A stretch of 64,000 nt of DNA from a marine gamma proteobacterium HTCC2148. GTDB taxonomy: Bacteria; Pseudomonadota; Gammaproteobacteria; Pseudomonadales; Halieaceae. The notes below the pieces were generated by a model. That model was not told where the DNA came from. It was given only the letters and a program-made list of their open reading frames with translations, and made no database searches. The stretch covers positions 1 through 64,000 of the forward strand of contig DS999230.1 in assembly GCA_000156295.1 (NCBI GenBank), read 5' to 3'. The position numbers and the translations under genes were made by a program. Shown in pieces: positions 22,822-31,761 of this stretch (positions are counted from its first letter, which is position 1; each line of letters opens with the position of its first letter).

Positions 22822-25062
22822 ATGCGTAAAACCTCACTCGTCGCCGCTATTAGTCTCGCCGTAACAACCGCAGCCAGTGGCTCATATGCCGACTCGATTA
22901 TCGAAGAGGTAATCGTTACCGCGCAGAAGCGTGAACAGGCCATCACTGACGTGGCACTGTCTGTCACTGCCGTCAGCGGAGAAGTCGCCCGCACCATGGG
23001 CATTGAAGACACCCGCGACGTGGCCATGCTGGCCACCAACGTGGACATCAAAGGCGCCGGCCTGGCCGACGCGAACCCGGCGATCACCGTGCGCGGTATC
23101 GGCATGAACAACTTTAACGCCAATAACAACCCGTCTGTCGGTGTCTATCTCGATGAGGTTTTTCTGGCCTCCCCCGCCATGATCAACCTGTCTATGCTGG
23201 ACGTGGGCCGCATTGAGGTGCTGAAGGGACCTCAAGGCACACTCTACGGCCGGAATGCCACCGGCGGCGCACTGAACATTATCAGCGCCAAGCCCACACA
23301 AGACCTTGAAGGCTTCGCCTCGCTGACATTGGGCGACTACGATACGGCCAAGTTTGAAGGTGCCGTTAGTGGCGGCCTGACCGACAGCCTGTCTGGCCGG
23401 GTCAGTATTTTGTGGGACTCGCAGGGCGAGAGCTACCACGAGTACTTCAAAGACAGCGGCGGCAAGGACGACTTTGGCGATTCCGACACCAGCGCTATTC
23501 GCGCACAACTGGCCGGCGATCATGACCAGTTAACCTGGAACCTGTCGGCCAGCTATCTGGACCAGGACGTCGTCAACAGCCCATTCACCTCGCTGGGTGG
23601 TTATTGGAACTCCCCAGACGAAGTGTTCGTGACACCCTGCCAGGGCAACTTCGCAAATTGCGTCAACACACTTGGCCTGGATGTGTCCGACCGTGATGGT
23701 GACCCGTTCACCCATGTCTTCCAGAACTCACGCGTGGATGAGATGCGTATCGAATCTGACGTAAGCTCACTGAATCTGAAAGTCGGTTACGACTTTGGCG
23801 GCATGTCACTCACCTCGATCACTGGTTGGGTGCAGCAGGACAGAGACTTTGGTGAGAACATCTGGTCATCCCCGCTGGAAGCCTTCGCGGTACTGCATGA
23901 GGAAGAGATGGAACAGTTCTCGCAGGAATTGCGCCTGGCTGGCGGCGAAGACATTCGCTGGATGGTGGGCGGCCTGTACTGGAACGACACCTTTGAGTCT
24001 GACAACGTGGCCAACTCAGCGGATATCCTCGGCCTACTGGCTGGCGTCAATCCAGTGTTCTGGAATAACGATCAGGAAACCGATGCTTACGCCCTGTTCG
24101 CCAGCGTCGACTGGGACCTGGGTGACCGCTGGATGCTGACCACCGGCATTCGCTACTCGGATGAAGAGACCGACTTTGTCGGCGGCACCGACGGCACTAT
24201 CGCCGACTCTGCAGCCTTTGACGGCTTTGTTGGCGCAGAACTGGGGCTGCCCAATGGCATCACCATTCCCTTCACCTTTACCGACGACAGTATTGCAGAC
24301 GATAACGTCTCCTACCGAGTGGCATTGGAATTCAGGCCTACCGACGACTGGTTGACTTACGGATCTGTGACTACCGGCTTCAAGTCCGGCGGTTTCTTTG
24401 GTGACTTTACCTTCGACAACTTCGAACTGCTGCCTTTCGACTCAGAAGAAGTCACGGCGTATGAGCTTGGCTCAAAGTCTACCCACGCTAACGGACGCGT
24501 GCAGCTGAACGCTGCAGTGTTTTTCTATGAGTACGAAAACATCCAAACCTTCGTGCCCTCGGCTATCGGCTTCCGCCTGACTAACCTTGAAGAAGCCGAT
24601 ATCTACGGTGCCGAAATCGAATTGCTGGCCTCTCCCACTGATGGCCTGGATATTCGCCTTGGCGCCAGCTACCTCGATACTGAAGTAAGCAGCAGGATTG
24701 AAGGCTTTGACGGCAATGAACTGCCCAACTCACCCGAGATGCAGTTCACCTACACGCTACGCTACGAGCTACCTCTGGGCGACACCCTCGCCATGGCGTT
24801 GCAGGCTGACGGCAAATACTCCGATGAGGCCTACCGTGAGTCATCCAACAACCCCTGGCTGGTGACAGACTCTTACGGTGTACTCAATCTAAGGGGGTCG
24901 CTGCTGAGCACCGACGGCAACTGGGAAGTGGCGGTGTGGGGCCGCAACATTACCGATGAGGAATACGAACAGGAGCGTTTTGCGTCAGATATCATCGGCC
25001 AGGTTGTTGCCCTGCAAGGCAATCCGCGCACCTATGGGGTCACCCTGAACTACTCGTTCTAG
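22822..25062 (+). CDS. TonB-dependent outer-membrane receptor
   Basis: A 746-residue receptor. After a signal peptide (MRKTSLVAAISLAVTTAASGSYA) comes a TonB box-like segment (IIEEVIVTAQKREQ), a plug domain (about 45-160, GPQGTLYGRNATGGALNI) and a 22-strand barrel ending in Phe (YGVTLNYSF). It imports a large or scarce substrate across the outer membrane using the proton motive force. This subfamily is common in Sphingomonas-like and Halieaceae bacteria next to degradation genes. It has its own promoter with the AraC-type repeats. An intrinsic terminator follows. The SD GGGGAAAA fits the ATG at 22822. Confidence 0.92.
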   Translation: MRKTSLVAAISLAVTTAASGSYADSIIEEVIVTAQKREQAITDVALSVTAVSGEVARTMGIEDTRDVAMLATNVDIKGAGLADANPAITVRGIGMNNFNANNNPSVGVYLDEVFLASPAMINLSMLDVGRIEVLKGPQGTLYGRNATGGALNIISAKPTQDLEGFASLTLGDYDTAKFEGAVSGGLTDSLSGRVSILWDSQGESYHEYFKDSGGKDDFGDSDTSAIRAQLAGDHDQLTWNLSASYLDQDVVNSPFTSLGGYWNSPDEVFVTPCQGNFANCVNTLGLDVSDRDGDPFTHVFQNSRVDEMRIESDVSSLNLKVGYDFGGMSLTSITGWVQQDRDFGENIWSSPLEAFAVLHEEEMEQFSQELRLAGGEDIRWMVGGLYWNDTFESDNVANSADILGLLAGVNPVFWNNDQETDAYALFASVDWDLGDRWMLTTGIRYSDEETDFVGGTDGTIADSAAFDGFVGAELGLPNGITIPFTFTDDSIADDNVSYRVALEFRPTDDWLTYGSVTTGFKSGGFFGDFTFDNFELLPFDSEEVTAYELGSKSTHANGRVQLNAAVFFYEYENIQTFVPSAIGFRLTNLEEADIYGAEIELLASPTDGLDIRLGASYLDTEVSSRIEGFDGNELPNSPEMQFTYTLRYELPLGDTLAMALQADGKYSDEAYRESSNNPWLVTDSYGVLNLRGSLLSTDGNWEVAVWGRNITDEEYEQERFASDIIGQVVALQGNPRTYGVTLNYSF

Positions 25063-25080
25063 GCGCGCTGCTGACACACG

Positions 25081-25111
25081 AAGCCGCCGTCCTGTGGATG
25101 GCGGCTTTTTT
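25081..25111 (+). terminator. Intrinsic terminator after the TonB receptor gene
   Basis: Perfect 8-bp stem AAGCCGCC / GGCGGCTT with an 11-nt loop, followed by a T-run, 18 nt after the receptor stop codon. A textbook rho-independent terminator. Confidence 0.9.
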
Positions 25112-25155
25112 ATTTGTGGCACACTACGCTTTCACGGTTGGAGATAAAAACTACA

Positions 25156-26337
25156 ATGATCGAAGCGCAGCACACCGAACCAGCCATCACCCGCAACGCG
25201 ATTGTTGCGGCCATTATAATTTCGGCACTGGGGGCGATTTTTTACAATGTGCTGCCGCTTTATCTGGGCACTGCGCAAGACAGCAAGGCGCTGTCTAACA
25301 GCCAGCTGGGGTTGATTAGCACCGCGTTTTTTGTCGGCTATAACCTGGTCACCCTGTCGGCATTTTACTGGATTCGCGCCTTAAGCTGGCGACTGATCAC
25401 CTGCCTGGCACTGCCCTTGGGCGGCGCCTGCCTTTACGCCAGCACCCTGACAGACAGTTATGCCTTGCTACTGGGTTTGACCACGTTGGCTGGCGGTGCC
25501 TTTGCCGTGGTATATGGCATTGGCACAACAATCATCAGCGACACCGATAACCCCACGCGCTGGTACGGCCTGAAAATTGCCGCTGAGGCCGGGCTGGGCG
25601 CCGTATTACTGGTGATTTTGCCCGGTACGCTGGTGGCGCAATACGGCTTTGATGGAATGATCTGGGGGATCCTGATCACCCTGGCTGCGCTGAGCCCTGT
25701 GTTGTTAATTCTGCCTCGCTCAGGCCGCAAGGTCACACAAACTTCCGCCGACCCGGTGGCCGGCATTACCAGCGATGGTGCCAACAGTGCTATCTGGTTT
25801 GCCTTGCTGGCAACACTGGCCTTCTTCACTGGCACCTCGGCGGTGTGGGCCTTTATGGAACGGCTTGGCAATGCCTATGGCTTTGACTCCGAGGCCATCG
25901 GTACGCTGTTGGCATTGACCCTCATATTTGCAACATCCGGCTCGCTAGCAGTGGCGGCTATCGGGCGCTTGTTCGGCAACTTTTACCCCTTCATTTTCTC
26001 GGTGGTCTCTATCTTTGTGTCGCTGGTGATCCTGAATATACCGGAAGACTTTACGCTGTTTGCAGCGGGCTGCTGCTTATTTTCGATTGGTTTTGGTGCC
26101 GGCCTGCCGCTCATTGTGGCTGAGGTTGCGGAACTCGACCACGACGGACGCTACACTGTACTCAGTGTACCTGCAGTAGGCTTGGGCGCGATGATCGGGC
26201 CAGCTATCGCCGGCTTCCTGTTCACTGAAAATACTGCCCAACCCGTGATCATCGCCACGGCTGCCGCCATGAGCGCTGCCGCTCTCTTCGCCGGCCTCGC
26301 TTACGTCGGCGGCAAACGGGCCGCAAGAAAGACTTAA
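25156..26337 (+). CDS. MFS transporter
   Basis: A 393-residue protein with about 12 hydrophobic segments (for example IVAAIIISALGAIFYNVLPL near the N-terminus and SIGFGAGLPLIVAEVAEL in the C-terminal half) and the major facilitator layout. I start at ATG 25156, after GGAGATAAAAACTACA; the upstream ATG at 25114 overlaps the terminator's downstream edge and adds non-hydrophobic residues. The substrate is unknown; beside the TonB receptor, uptake or export of the same compound or its product is likely. It converges with the LuxR gene, the two ends overlapping by 4 nt. Confidence 0.82.
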   Translation: MIEAQHTEPAITRNAIVAAIIISALGAIFYNVLPLYLGTAQDSKALSNSQLGLISTAFFVGYNLVTLSAFYWIRALSWRLITCLALPLGGACLYASTLTDSYALLLGLTTLAGGAFAVVYGIGTTIISDTDNPTRWYGLKIAAEAGLGAVLLVILPGTLVAQYGFDGMIWGILITLAALSPVLLILPRSGRKVTQTSADPVAGITSDGANSAIWFALLATLAFFTGTSAVWAFMERLGNAYGFDSEAIGTLLALTLIFATSGSLAVAAIGRLFGNFYPFIFSVVSIFVSLVILNIPEDFTLFAAGCCLFSIGFGAGLPLIVAEVAELDHDGRYTVLSVPAVGLGAMIGPAIAGFLFTENTAQPVIIATAAAMSAAALFAGLAYVGGKRAARKT

Positions 26338-27209
26338 GGCCGCTGGGTAATTTCGAAGTAATGCGTTAATGGATCGATATCGGCATCGAAAGGCACCAGG
26401 GAAATTGCCTCAAGAAACAGTGAGAACAATTCAGCCTGTGACGAAATATTTAGCTTGGTGTGAAATCGCTTATTGAACACCTTTACGGTGTCTACACTGA
26501 TATCCAACAACTGCGCAATTCCTTTATTGGAGTGACCCTTTAGTATCAGCTGAATCACTTCGCACTCGCGCTTGCTCAGGTGATCGCGACCAAAGTTCCG
26601 AAAGGCTTTGTCCAGGGGGGCTGAGAAAGTAATTTCGCCTTCGCCTGCCGACTGCTGTTTTCGGCACAACGTTGCCAATACAGGGAGGGTAAGCTTTAAC
26701 ATATCGATATTGGCAGCCGACACCGCTCCTTCATCGCGACGCCCCAACGACACCAGAATTGCGTGATCCTTGTCCAGGTTTACCAACAACGCACACTCGT
26801 CCTTAAGCCCCGTGTTGGAATAAAAGTTATGAGCATATTCGGTTTCAAAAAAGAAATCGGGAGCCACATCGACCAATGGATAGACACCGTCGGGGGCATT
26901 ATCAACAAACAGCTGGTAAAAGGGATCCAGCAAGTAGGCACCCTCGAACCAGGGCGGCATCGTCTGTTTGGCAAATTCCTCTGGCACGTCGTTATAGAGA
27001 TGAACGGGGCGATGTTCGCTGCTAAACCACACGATCAAGACGCTGTCATAACCGCTGAGGTATTCACACCCGCGAGAGAAGTTTTCATAAAACTCCTCTT
27101 GGGCAAGACTGTTAATGATGTTTGCCAGCAAACCCTGCCACTGGGCACTGGCGAGTTCCGCCTGAGACAACGGGAATACCTCGCTTAGGTGTAGAGTTAC
27201 TGTACCCAC
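26334..27209 (-). CDS. LuxR-family transcription regulator
   Basis: A 291-residue regulator. The N-terminal part (about 1-205) has no recognisable autoinducer-binding signature; the C-terminal helix-turn-helix reads HLSKRECEVIQLILKGHSNKGIAQLLDIS then DTVKVFNKRFHTKLNISSQAELFSLFLE, the standard LuxR/FixJ DNA-binding fold. It is divergent from the PLP enzyme/SDR/ureohydrolase operon, so it probably controls that operon. The ligand may be a small metabolite sensed by the N-terminal domain. Confidence 0.85.
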   Translation of the reverse strand: MGTVTLHLSEVFPLSQAELASAQWQGLLANIINSLAQEEFYENFSRGCEYLSGYDSVLIVWFSSEHRPVHLYNDVPEEFAKQTMPPWFEGAYLLDPFYQLFVDNAPDGVYPLVDVAPDFFFETEYAHNFYSNTGLKDECALLVNLDKDHAILVSLGRRDEGAVSAANIDMLKLTLPVLATLCRKQQSAGEGEITFSAPLDKAFRNFGRDHLSKRECEVIQLILKGHSNKGIAQLLDISVDTVKVFNKRFHTKLNISSQAELFSLFLEAISLVPFDADIDPLTHYFEITQRP

Positions 27210-27304
27210 TCGGGGTGATGGCCGTCAATCTGCAGCGACAATAGGCTATATTGCATCTTGGGTTAAATGATTCTATTCCCCAACAACCAGCGAGGGAGCG
27301 ATCC

Positions 27305-28624
27305 GTGAGCGATTTTCACACACTGCCCGACGGCGGCCAAAGCAGCGACACCGTACTTGCCAAGGTACGCGAGTTGCGTGCCGCCATGACACCCAGTGAA
27401 CGCGGCAAACTCAGCAGTACCGCCTTTCAGGGTCGTGACGAGATGGGCAAACTGGTGTACGAATCATTCATGGAGTTCCTGGGCTGGAATGGCTTGTTTA
27501 CGTTTCAGGAACCTGCCGCGGCACAGATGGAGAACGACGTACTCGATATCTGTATCGATCTGGCCGGGGGTGGTGAGCAAGGGCGCGCCAACTTCACCTC
27601 TGGCGGCACGGAAAGTAATTTTTGCGGCCTGCATGCTATGCGAGCATGGGCTAGAAAGCACAGACCCGAGATCACCGAGCCCGAAATTGTGGCGCCCTAC
27701 TCCACCCACTCAACGGTTCACAAAACCGCTCGATACCTGGACCTTAAGGTCGTTACCGTCGATCAAAAACCTGACCTGACAGCCGACATCGAGGCTTTGG
27801 CGGCAGCGATCGGCCCCAACACTATCGGCATAGTGGCCTCGGCTCCTAACTGGCCTTACGGCCATGTAGACCCCATCACAGAGATGGGTGAACTGGCGAT
27901 TGCCAAAAACCTGTGGCTGCACGTGGATGCCTGTGTTGGCGCCTACATTTTGCCTTTCATGCGCGAACTTGGTGAAGACATTCCACCCTATGACCTGTCG
28001 GTGCCAGGCGTAAGGTCTATGTCAGCTGACCTTCACAAGTACGGCTATGCTCCCAAGCCTTGCTCGACGGTGCTGTGGCGTTCTCAAGAAGAGCAGAGCT
28101 ACCACTACATGCCAATTACCGAATGGGCGTGTGGGCTGTACCTGTCACAAAGCTTTATCGGTAGCAGGCCCATGGGCCCCGTCGCCGGGATATGGGCCCT
28201 GATGCATCATTGGGGCAGAGAAGGCTATCTAGAAAATGCCCGCAATCTGCTCCATGTAAAAAGTACAATCAGCGCTGCCTGCGAACGCATCGAAGGCCTA
28301 CGCACCTGGCCTACCCATGGGCCACTGATGATGATTGCCTCCGACGGCTTTAATATCCAATTGGTAGTGGGTGGCATGGAGGAAAAAGGCTGGCGTTTGT
28401 TGGGTGTTAATAATCCGCCAGCGATTCACCTGACCATAGACGTGATGGAAGCAATCGACCTGCAACGTTTTGTTGATGACCTGGACGATGTATGCCTGCG
28501 CATAGGCAGTGGCGAACTGAGAGAAGAAGGCCTGCTCAGTTATGGCGGCGTTGGCGCGGAAGAAGATGCACCGAAGTGGCTGTTAAGCGCAGTAGAGATT
28601 ATGGAGAAACAAGCCGGTGGCTAA
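27305..28624 (+). CDS. PLP-dependent decarboxylase/lyase, sphingosine-1-phosphate-lyase-like
   Basis: A 439-residue fold-type I PLP enzyme. FTSGGTESNF is the phosphate/cofactor-binding start, Asp in LHVDACVGAY contacts the pyridine nitrogen, and the Schiff-base Lys245 lies in SADLHKYGYAPKP, a motif characteristic of sphingosine-1-phosphate lyases and related glutamate-decarboxylase-like enzymes. I chose GTG 27305, with GAGGGAG as ribosome site, over an earlier ATG at 27251 that lacks one. It overlaps the next SDR gene by 8 nt. In an operon with a ureohydrolase, decarboxylation or retro-aldol cleavage of an amino compound is plausible; the substrate is unknown. Confidence 0.82.
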   Translation: MSDFHTLPDGGQSSDTVLAKVRELRAAMTPSERGKLSSTAFQGRDEMGKLVYESFMEFLGWNGLFTFQEPAAAQMENDVLDICIDLAGGGEQGRANFTSGGTESNFCGLHAMRAWARKHRPEITEPEIVAPYSTHSTVHKTARYLDLKVVTVDQKPDLTADIEALAAAIGPNTIGIVASAPNWPYGHVDPITEMGELAIAKNLWLHVDACVGAYILPFMRELGEDIPPYDLSVPGVRSMSADLHKYGYAPKPCSTVLWRSQEEQSYHYMPITEWACGLYLSQSFIGSRPMGPVAGIWALMHHWGREGYLENARNLLHVKSTISAACERIEGLRTWPTHGPLMMIASDGFNIQLVVGGMEEKGWRLLGVNNPPAIHLTIDVMEAIDLQRFVDDLDDVCLRIGSGELREEGLLSYGGVGAEEDAPKWLLSAVEIMEKQAGG

Positions 28625-29381
28625 TTTGCTAGAAAATAAAGTCGCACTGGTTACCGGCGCGGGACATCCCCGCGGCATTGGCCGGGCAATTCTAAACGCA
28701 TTAACCGCCCAAGGCGCGACTGTGATTGGCTGTGACCTGCTCGGCGCCGAGGGTTTGTCTGACATCGACGGCTTGGCCTGCGACGTAACTGACAAGACCA
28801 TGATAAAAGCCGTGGTGGAAACCATGATTGCACGCCACGGACAACTGGACATTGTGGTCAACAACGCTGGCGTGGGCCGCGGCTCGGCAGACTTTCTGGA
28901 GCTTACCGACACCGATTGGGATGTGAGCCTGGCGGTAAACCTGCGAGGCATAGTGAACGTGTGTGAGACCGTGATTCCGCATATGCGAGCCCGCGGTGGC
29001 AGCATCATCAACGTGGCCTCACTTGCCGGTACCGGTGCACTGCAAGCTATTCCCGCCTGCTATACCGCCAGCAAATTTGCCGCCGTAGGCCTGACCAAGC
29101 AACTGGCGTTGCAGTATGCGCCGGATAACATTCGCGTGAATGCGCTATGCCCGGGTTCCGTTGTTACCCAGATGCATGAACAGACCATGGCGCTGCTCGC
29201 TGAAGCGGAGGGTATTACCGTGGCAGAAGCTCAGGCGCTGGAAGAAAGCCAAATCCCGTTGGGCCGTTCTGCGCAGCCGGAAGAAGTTGGCCAGGCGGCG
29301 GTGTATCTCGCCAGCGAACTGTCGGGCTATGTGACCGGCAACGCGCTGCCCGTTGCCGGCGGCATGGCGCCAGGACTGTAA
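28617..29381 (+). CDS. SDR-family oxidoreductase
   Basis: A 254-residue classical SDR starting at GTG 28617 inside the end of the PLP gene (8-nt overlap, translational coupling). Cofactor motif GAGHPRGIGRAI is slightly long, Asp in GCDLLG suggests NAD(H), NNAG is in VVNNAGVG, catalytic Ser in VASLAGTG, Tyr-Lys in YTASK. The C-terminus has the usual VTGNALPVAGGMAPG. It probably oxidises or reduces a carbonyl made by the preceding PLP enzyme, such as an aldehyde or amino alcohol product. It ends 14 nt before the ureohydrolase gene. Confidence 0.87.
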   Translation: MANLLENKVALVTGAGHPRGIGRAILNALTAQGATVIGCDLLGAEGLSDIDGLACDVTDKTMIKAVVETMIARHGQLDIVVNNAGVGRGSADFLELTDTDWDVSLAVNLRGIVNVCETVIPHMRARGGSIINVASLAGTGALQAIPACYTASKFAAVGLTKQLALQYAPDNIRVNALCPGSVVTQMHEQTMALLAEAEGITVAEAQALEESQIPLGRSAQPEEVGQAAVYLASELSGYVTGNALPVAGGMAPGL

Positions 29382-29395
29382 AGAGGATTCAGCAG

Positions 29396-30460
29396 ATGGC
29401 CAAGCTCACCGAACAACAACTGGCAAAGTATCGGGCGATGGACCGGCCAGCATTCGATTTTGCCGCGCAAGGCGTGACAGAATTTTTTGAGCGCGCAGCC
29501 GAACAGGGCTACAACCTGGATACCACAGGCTTCCTGCAACACCCCGGATTTTTCCAGGCGCCCCACCGACGCTCCGGCGACGGTGTGGACATTGCCATGG
29601 TTGGCAGCCCACTAGATTTAGGTGCCATCGGCCTGGCCGGGGCACGGCACGGGCCACAAGCCGTGCGCGAGTGGAGCCGCAACTACGGCCCCATCAATGA
29701 CAGCACCGGGCAGATTCCCTTCGAGCAGTGCAGCGTAATTGATTTTGGCGACGTGGAATGGTCGGCAACCGATTTAAAAACACGGCTGGAGGACATCTAC
29801 CAGGTGTTTGCGGGACTCGGGCAAGAAGGTTGCGCTACCCTCAACTGCGGCGGTGAACACACCACCACATTTGGCTGCCTGAAAGGTTTGAGCGAGGCAC
29901 ATAACGACAGCTTTGGAGTGATTCATATCGACGCCCACTGCGACACCATGGCCAACTGGGGTGGCGACGTGGTCAACGATGGATCCATCTTCCGCCAGGC
30001 CGTGCTCAACGGCTTCATCGACCCGGAGCGCACCGTGCAAATTGGCATAAGGGGACGCTCCAATTTCCTGTGGGAATTCTCTCACGACAGCGGCATGACG
30101 GTGATTACCGCCGATGAGGTATTTGAGAAAGGCACCGCCTACGTCATCGACAAGGCACGTGAGATAGTGGGCAATGAAAAAACCTATTTTTCGCTGGACG
30201 TGGACGGGCTGGACAGCAACTACATGATGGGTACCACCGGCCCAGAACCTTTTGGGCTAAACCCCAGACAGGTGCGCGACATCATTCTGGGCGCGCGCGG
30301 GCTCAACATTATCGGTGCGGATATGGTGGAAATGAATCCCAACCGCGACAGCGACGGCAAGAGCGGCCATCTCGCCGCTGCCCTGTTCTTTGAACTGCTG
30401 TGTTTACTCGCGGATGTTAGAAGCGAACAGCAAAGCTGCGGTGCCACCCACTGGACTTAG
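29396..30460 (+). CDS. Ureohydrolase (arginase/agmatinase family)
   Basis: A 354-residue binuclear manganese hydrolase. The metal ligands are present: His155 in GGEHTTTFG, Asp179, His181 and Asp183 in IDAHCDT, and Asp268 and Asp270 in SLDVDGLD. The usual GGDH is GGEH here. The family hydrolyses a guanidino group to urea plus an amine: agmatine, guanidinobutyrate, guanidinopropionate or arginine. It is somewhat longer at the N-terminus than agmatinase (about 305 residues), with an extra Phe-rich leader. Last gene of the LuxR-flanked operon; converges with the SDR at 30475. Confidence 0.85.
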   Translation: MAKLTEQQLAKYRAMDRPAFDFAAQGVTEFFERAAEQGYNLDTTGFLQHPGFFQAPHRRSGDGVDIAMVGSPLDLGAIGLAGARHGPQAVREWSRNYGPINDSTGQIPFEQCSVIDFGDVEWSATDLKTRLEDIYQVFAGLGQEGCATLNCGGEHTTTFGCLKGLSEAHNDSFGVIHIDAHCDTMANWGGDVVNDGSIFRQAVLNGFIDPERTVQIGIRGRSNFLWEFSHDSGMTVITADEVFEKGTAYVIDKAREIVGNEKTYFSLDVDGLDSNYMMGTTGPEPFGLNPRQVRDIILGARGLNIIGADMVEMNPNRDSDGKSGHLAAALFFELLCLLADVRSEQQSCGATHWT

Positions 30461-30474
30461 CCACCGCCGGTGAG

Positions 30475-31236
30475 CTACTGGCTAATCATATCCAATTGCA
30501 CATTGGTGAAGCCCAGCGACATTCCGCCATCTACATTGATCACCTGTCCGTTCATATAGCTGGCATCATCTGATGCCAGAAAATGAAACACCGCCGCAAC
30601 CTCTTCTGGCTCTGCTATGCGCTGCGCTGCAGTGGCGTTGTAGCCAATCTTTTCAAATAGTTCGATATCGTCCTGCGCCAGCGGCGTGCGAATAAACGAG
30701 GGCGCAACCGCATTCACCCGAATCTTGCGGGGGGCCAGTTCCAGCGCCGACATTTGGGTGAGGTTGATCACCGCGGCCTTGGTGGCAGAGTACGGACCAG
30801 AGCCCGGGAACATGAGCGTGGCACCAAGCGATGCAGTGTTGATAATAGCGCCGCCATCGCGGATGTGTGCTGGCCCATGCTTCAGGCCGTGGTAAACACC
30901 CAACGTATTAATCTCCAGCAACTTGCGCGTGAGCGCCTCGTCGCTATCTTCTATGGTGACACCGTCGGCGCCGTTGATGCCGGCGTTGTTAATGAGGATA
31001 TCGAGCTTGCCATCCTGCTCACAGTTTTGCGCAAGCGCAGCCAGCATCGCCGCGCTGTCGCTCACATCCAGGTGCACAAAGGTGCCGCCCAGTTCTGTTG
31101 CCACAGCTTGCCCATCCTGCATATCGGCGATGACCACACGGGCACCCGCCTCGGCAAAGCGCCGCGCCACGGCCAGACCAATGCCACTGGCACCACCGGT
31201 GATGAAGGCGCGCTTACCGCTTAAATCAAAAAACAT
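30475..31236 (-). CDS. SDR-family oxidoreductase
   Basis: A 253-residue classical SDR with GGASGIGLAV, Asp in VIADMQDG (NAD(H) type), NNAG in LINNAGING, catalytic Ser in NTASLGAT and Tyr-Lys in YSATK, ending with MNGQVINVDGGMSLG. It is the last gene of the leftward operon MFS, Ldh-like, SRPBCC, SDR and starts 9 nt after the SRPBCC gene. Converges with the ureohydrolase gene with only 14 nt between stops. Confidence 0.87.
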   Translation of the reverse strand: MFFDLSGKRAFITGGASGIGLAVARRFAEAGARVVIADMQDGQAVATELGGTFVHLDVSDSAAMLAALAQNCEQDGKLDILINNAGINGADGVTIEDSDEALTRKLLEINTLGVYHGLKHGPAHIRDGGAIINTASLGATLMFPGSGPYSATKAAVINLTQMSALELAPRKIRVNAVAPSFIRTPLAQDDIELFEKIGYNATAAQRIAEPEEVAAVFHFLASDDASYMNGQVINVDGGMSLGFTNVQLDMISQ

Positions 31237-31245
31237 GGGTGCTCC

Positions 31246-31761
31246 TCAAAAATAACTATCAACGGTGCAGGAAGTGCCGCCAATCAGCTCGCACAGCTTG
31301 TTCATGCTGGCCTCATTAATCGCGGGCAATATCACCGGCAGGATGCGCTGAAAGTGCTCGCCTTCAATCACATCGCTATAGATCTTCCAACTCATGGTAC
31401 CGCAACCGGCACCCTCCTCTGTCACCTCAATGCAGGCCACGTAATCCTTGATGGGAAAGTCATCGCCCTTGGCCAGGTAAACATAGCGATGCGGTGGATC
31501 CCAGTGCAGGATCTCTTCGAACACATCGCCAAAGAATGTGAACTCCACATTGAAGCTCTGCTCTTCACCCTCCACTTGCGGGTGCATCTTTACCTGCTTG
31601 GCCAGCAGGTACCAATCGGTGATGCGCTCGGGGTCGCCCATGATGTCGAACACTTCGTCGGCGCTTTTGCCCTCATAAGTAATACGAGCATCCATGCGCA
31701 GGGTGGCGCTGGTAAACGCGCTGATGTTGAACACCTCGGCGGAAGAAGGATTACTGCTCAT
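31246..31761 (-). CDS. SRPBCC-family protein
   Basis: A 171-residue START/Bet v 1-like protein: DARITYEGKSADEVFDIMGDPERITDWY is the family's N-terminal strand-helix, followed by VEFTFFGDVFEEILHWDPPHRYVYLA and the long C-terminal helix ILPVILPAINEASMNKLCELI. Such proteins bind hydrophobic ligands or act as cyclases and hydrolase-like helpers. I start at ATG 31761, inside the end of the Ldh-like gene (11-nt overlap); the apparent upstream start at 31800 would add residues inside that gene. Role here unknown, but hydrophobic-substrate handling fits the operon. Confidence 0.78.
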   Translation of the reverse strand: MSSNPSSAEVFNISAFTSATLRMDARITYEGKSADEVFDIMGDPERITDWYLLAKQVKMHPQVEGEEQSFNVEFTFFGDVFEEILHWDPPHRYVYLAKGDDFPIKDYVACIEVTEEGAGCGTMSWKIYSDVIEGEHFQRILPVILPAINEASMNKLCELIGGTSCTVDSYF

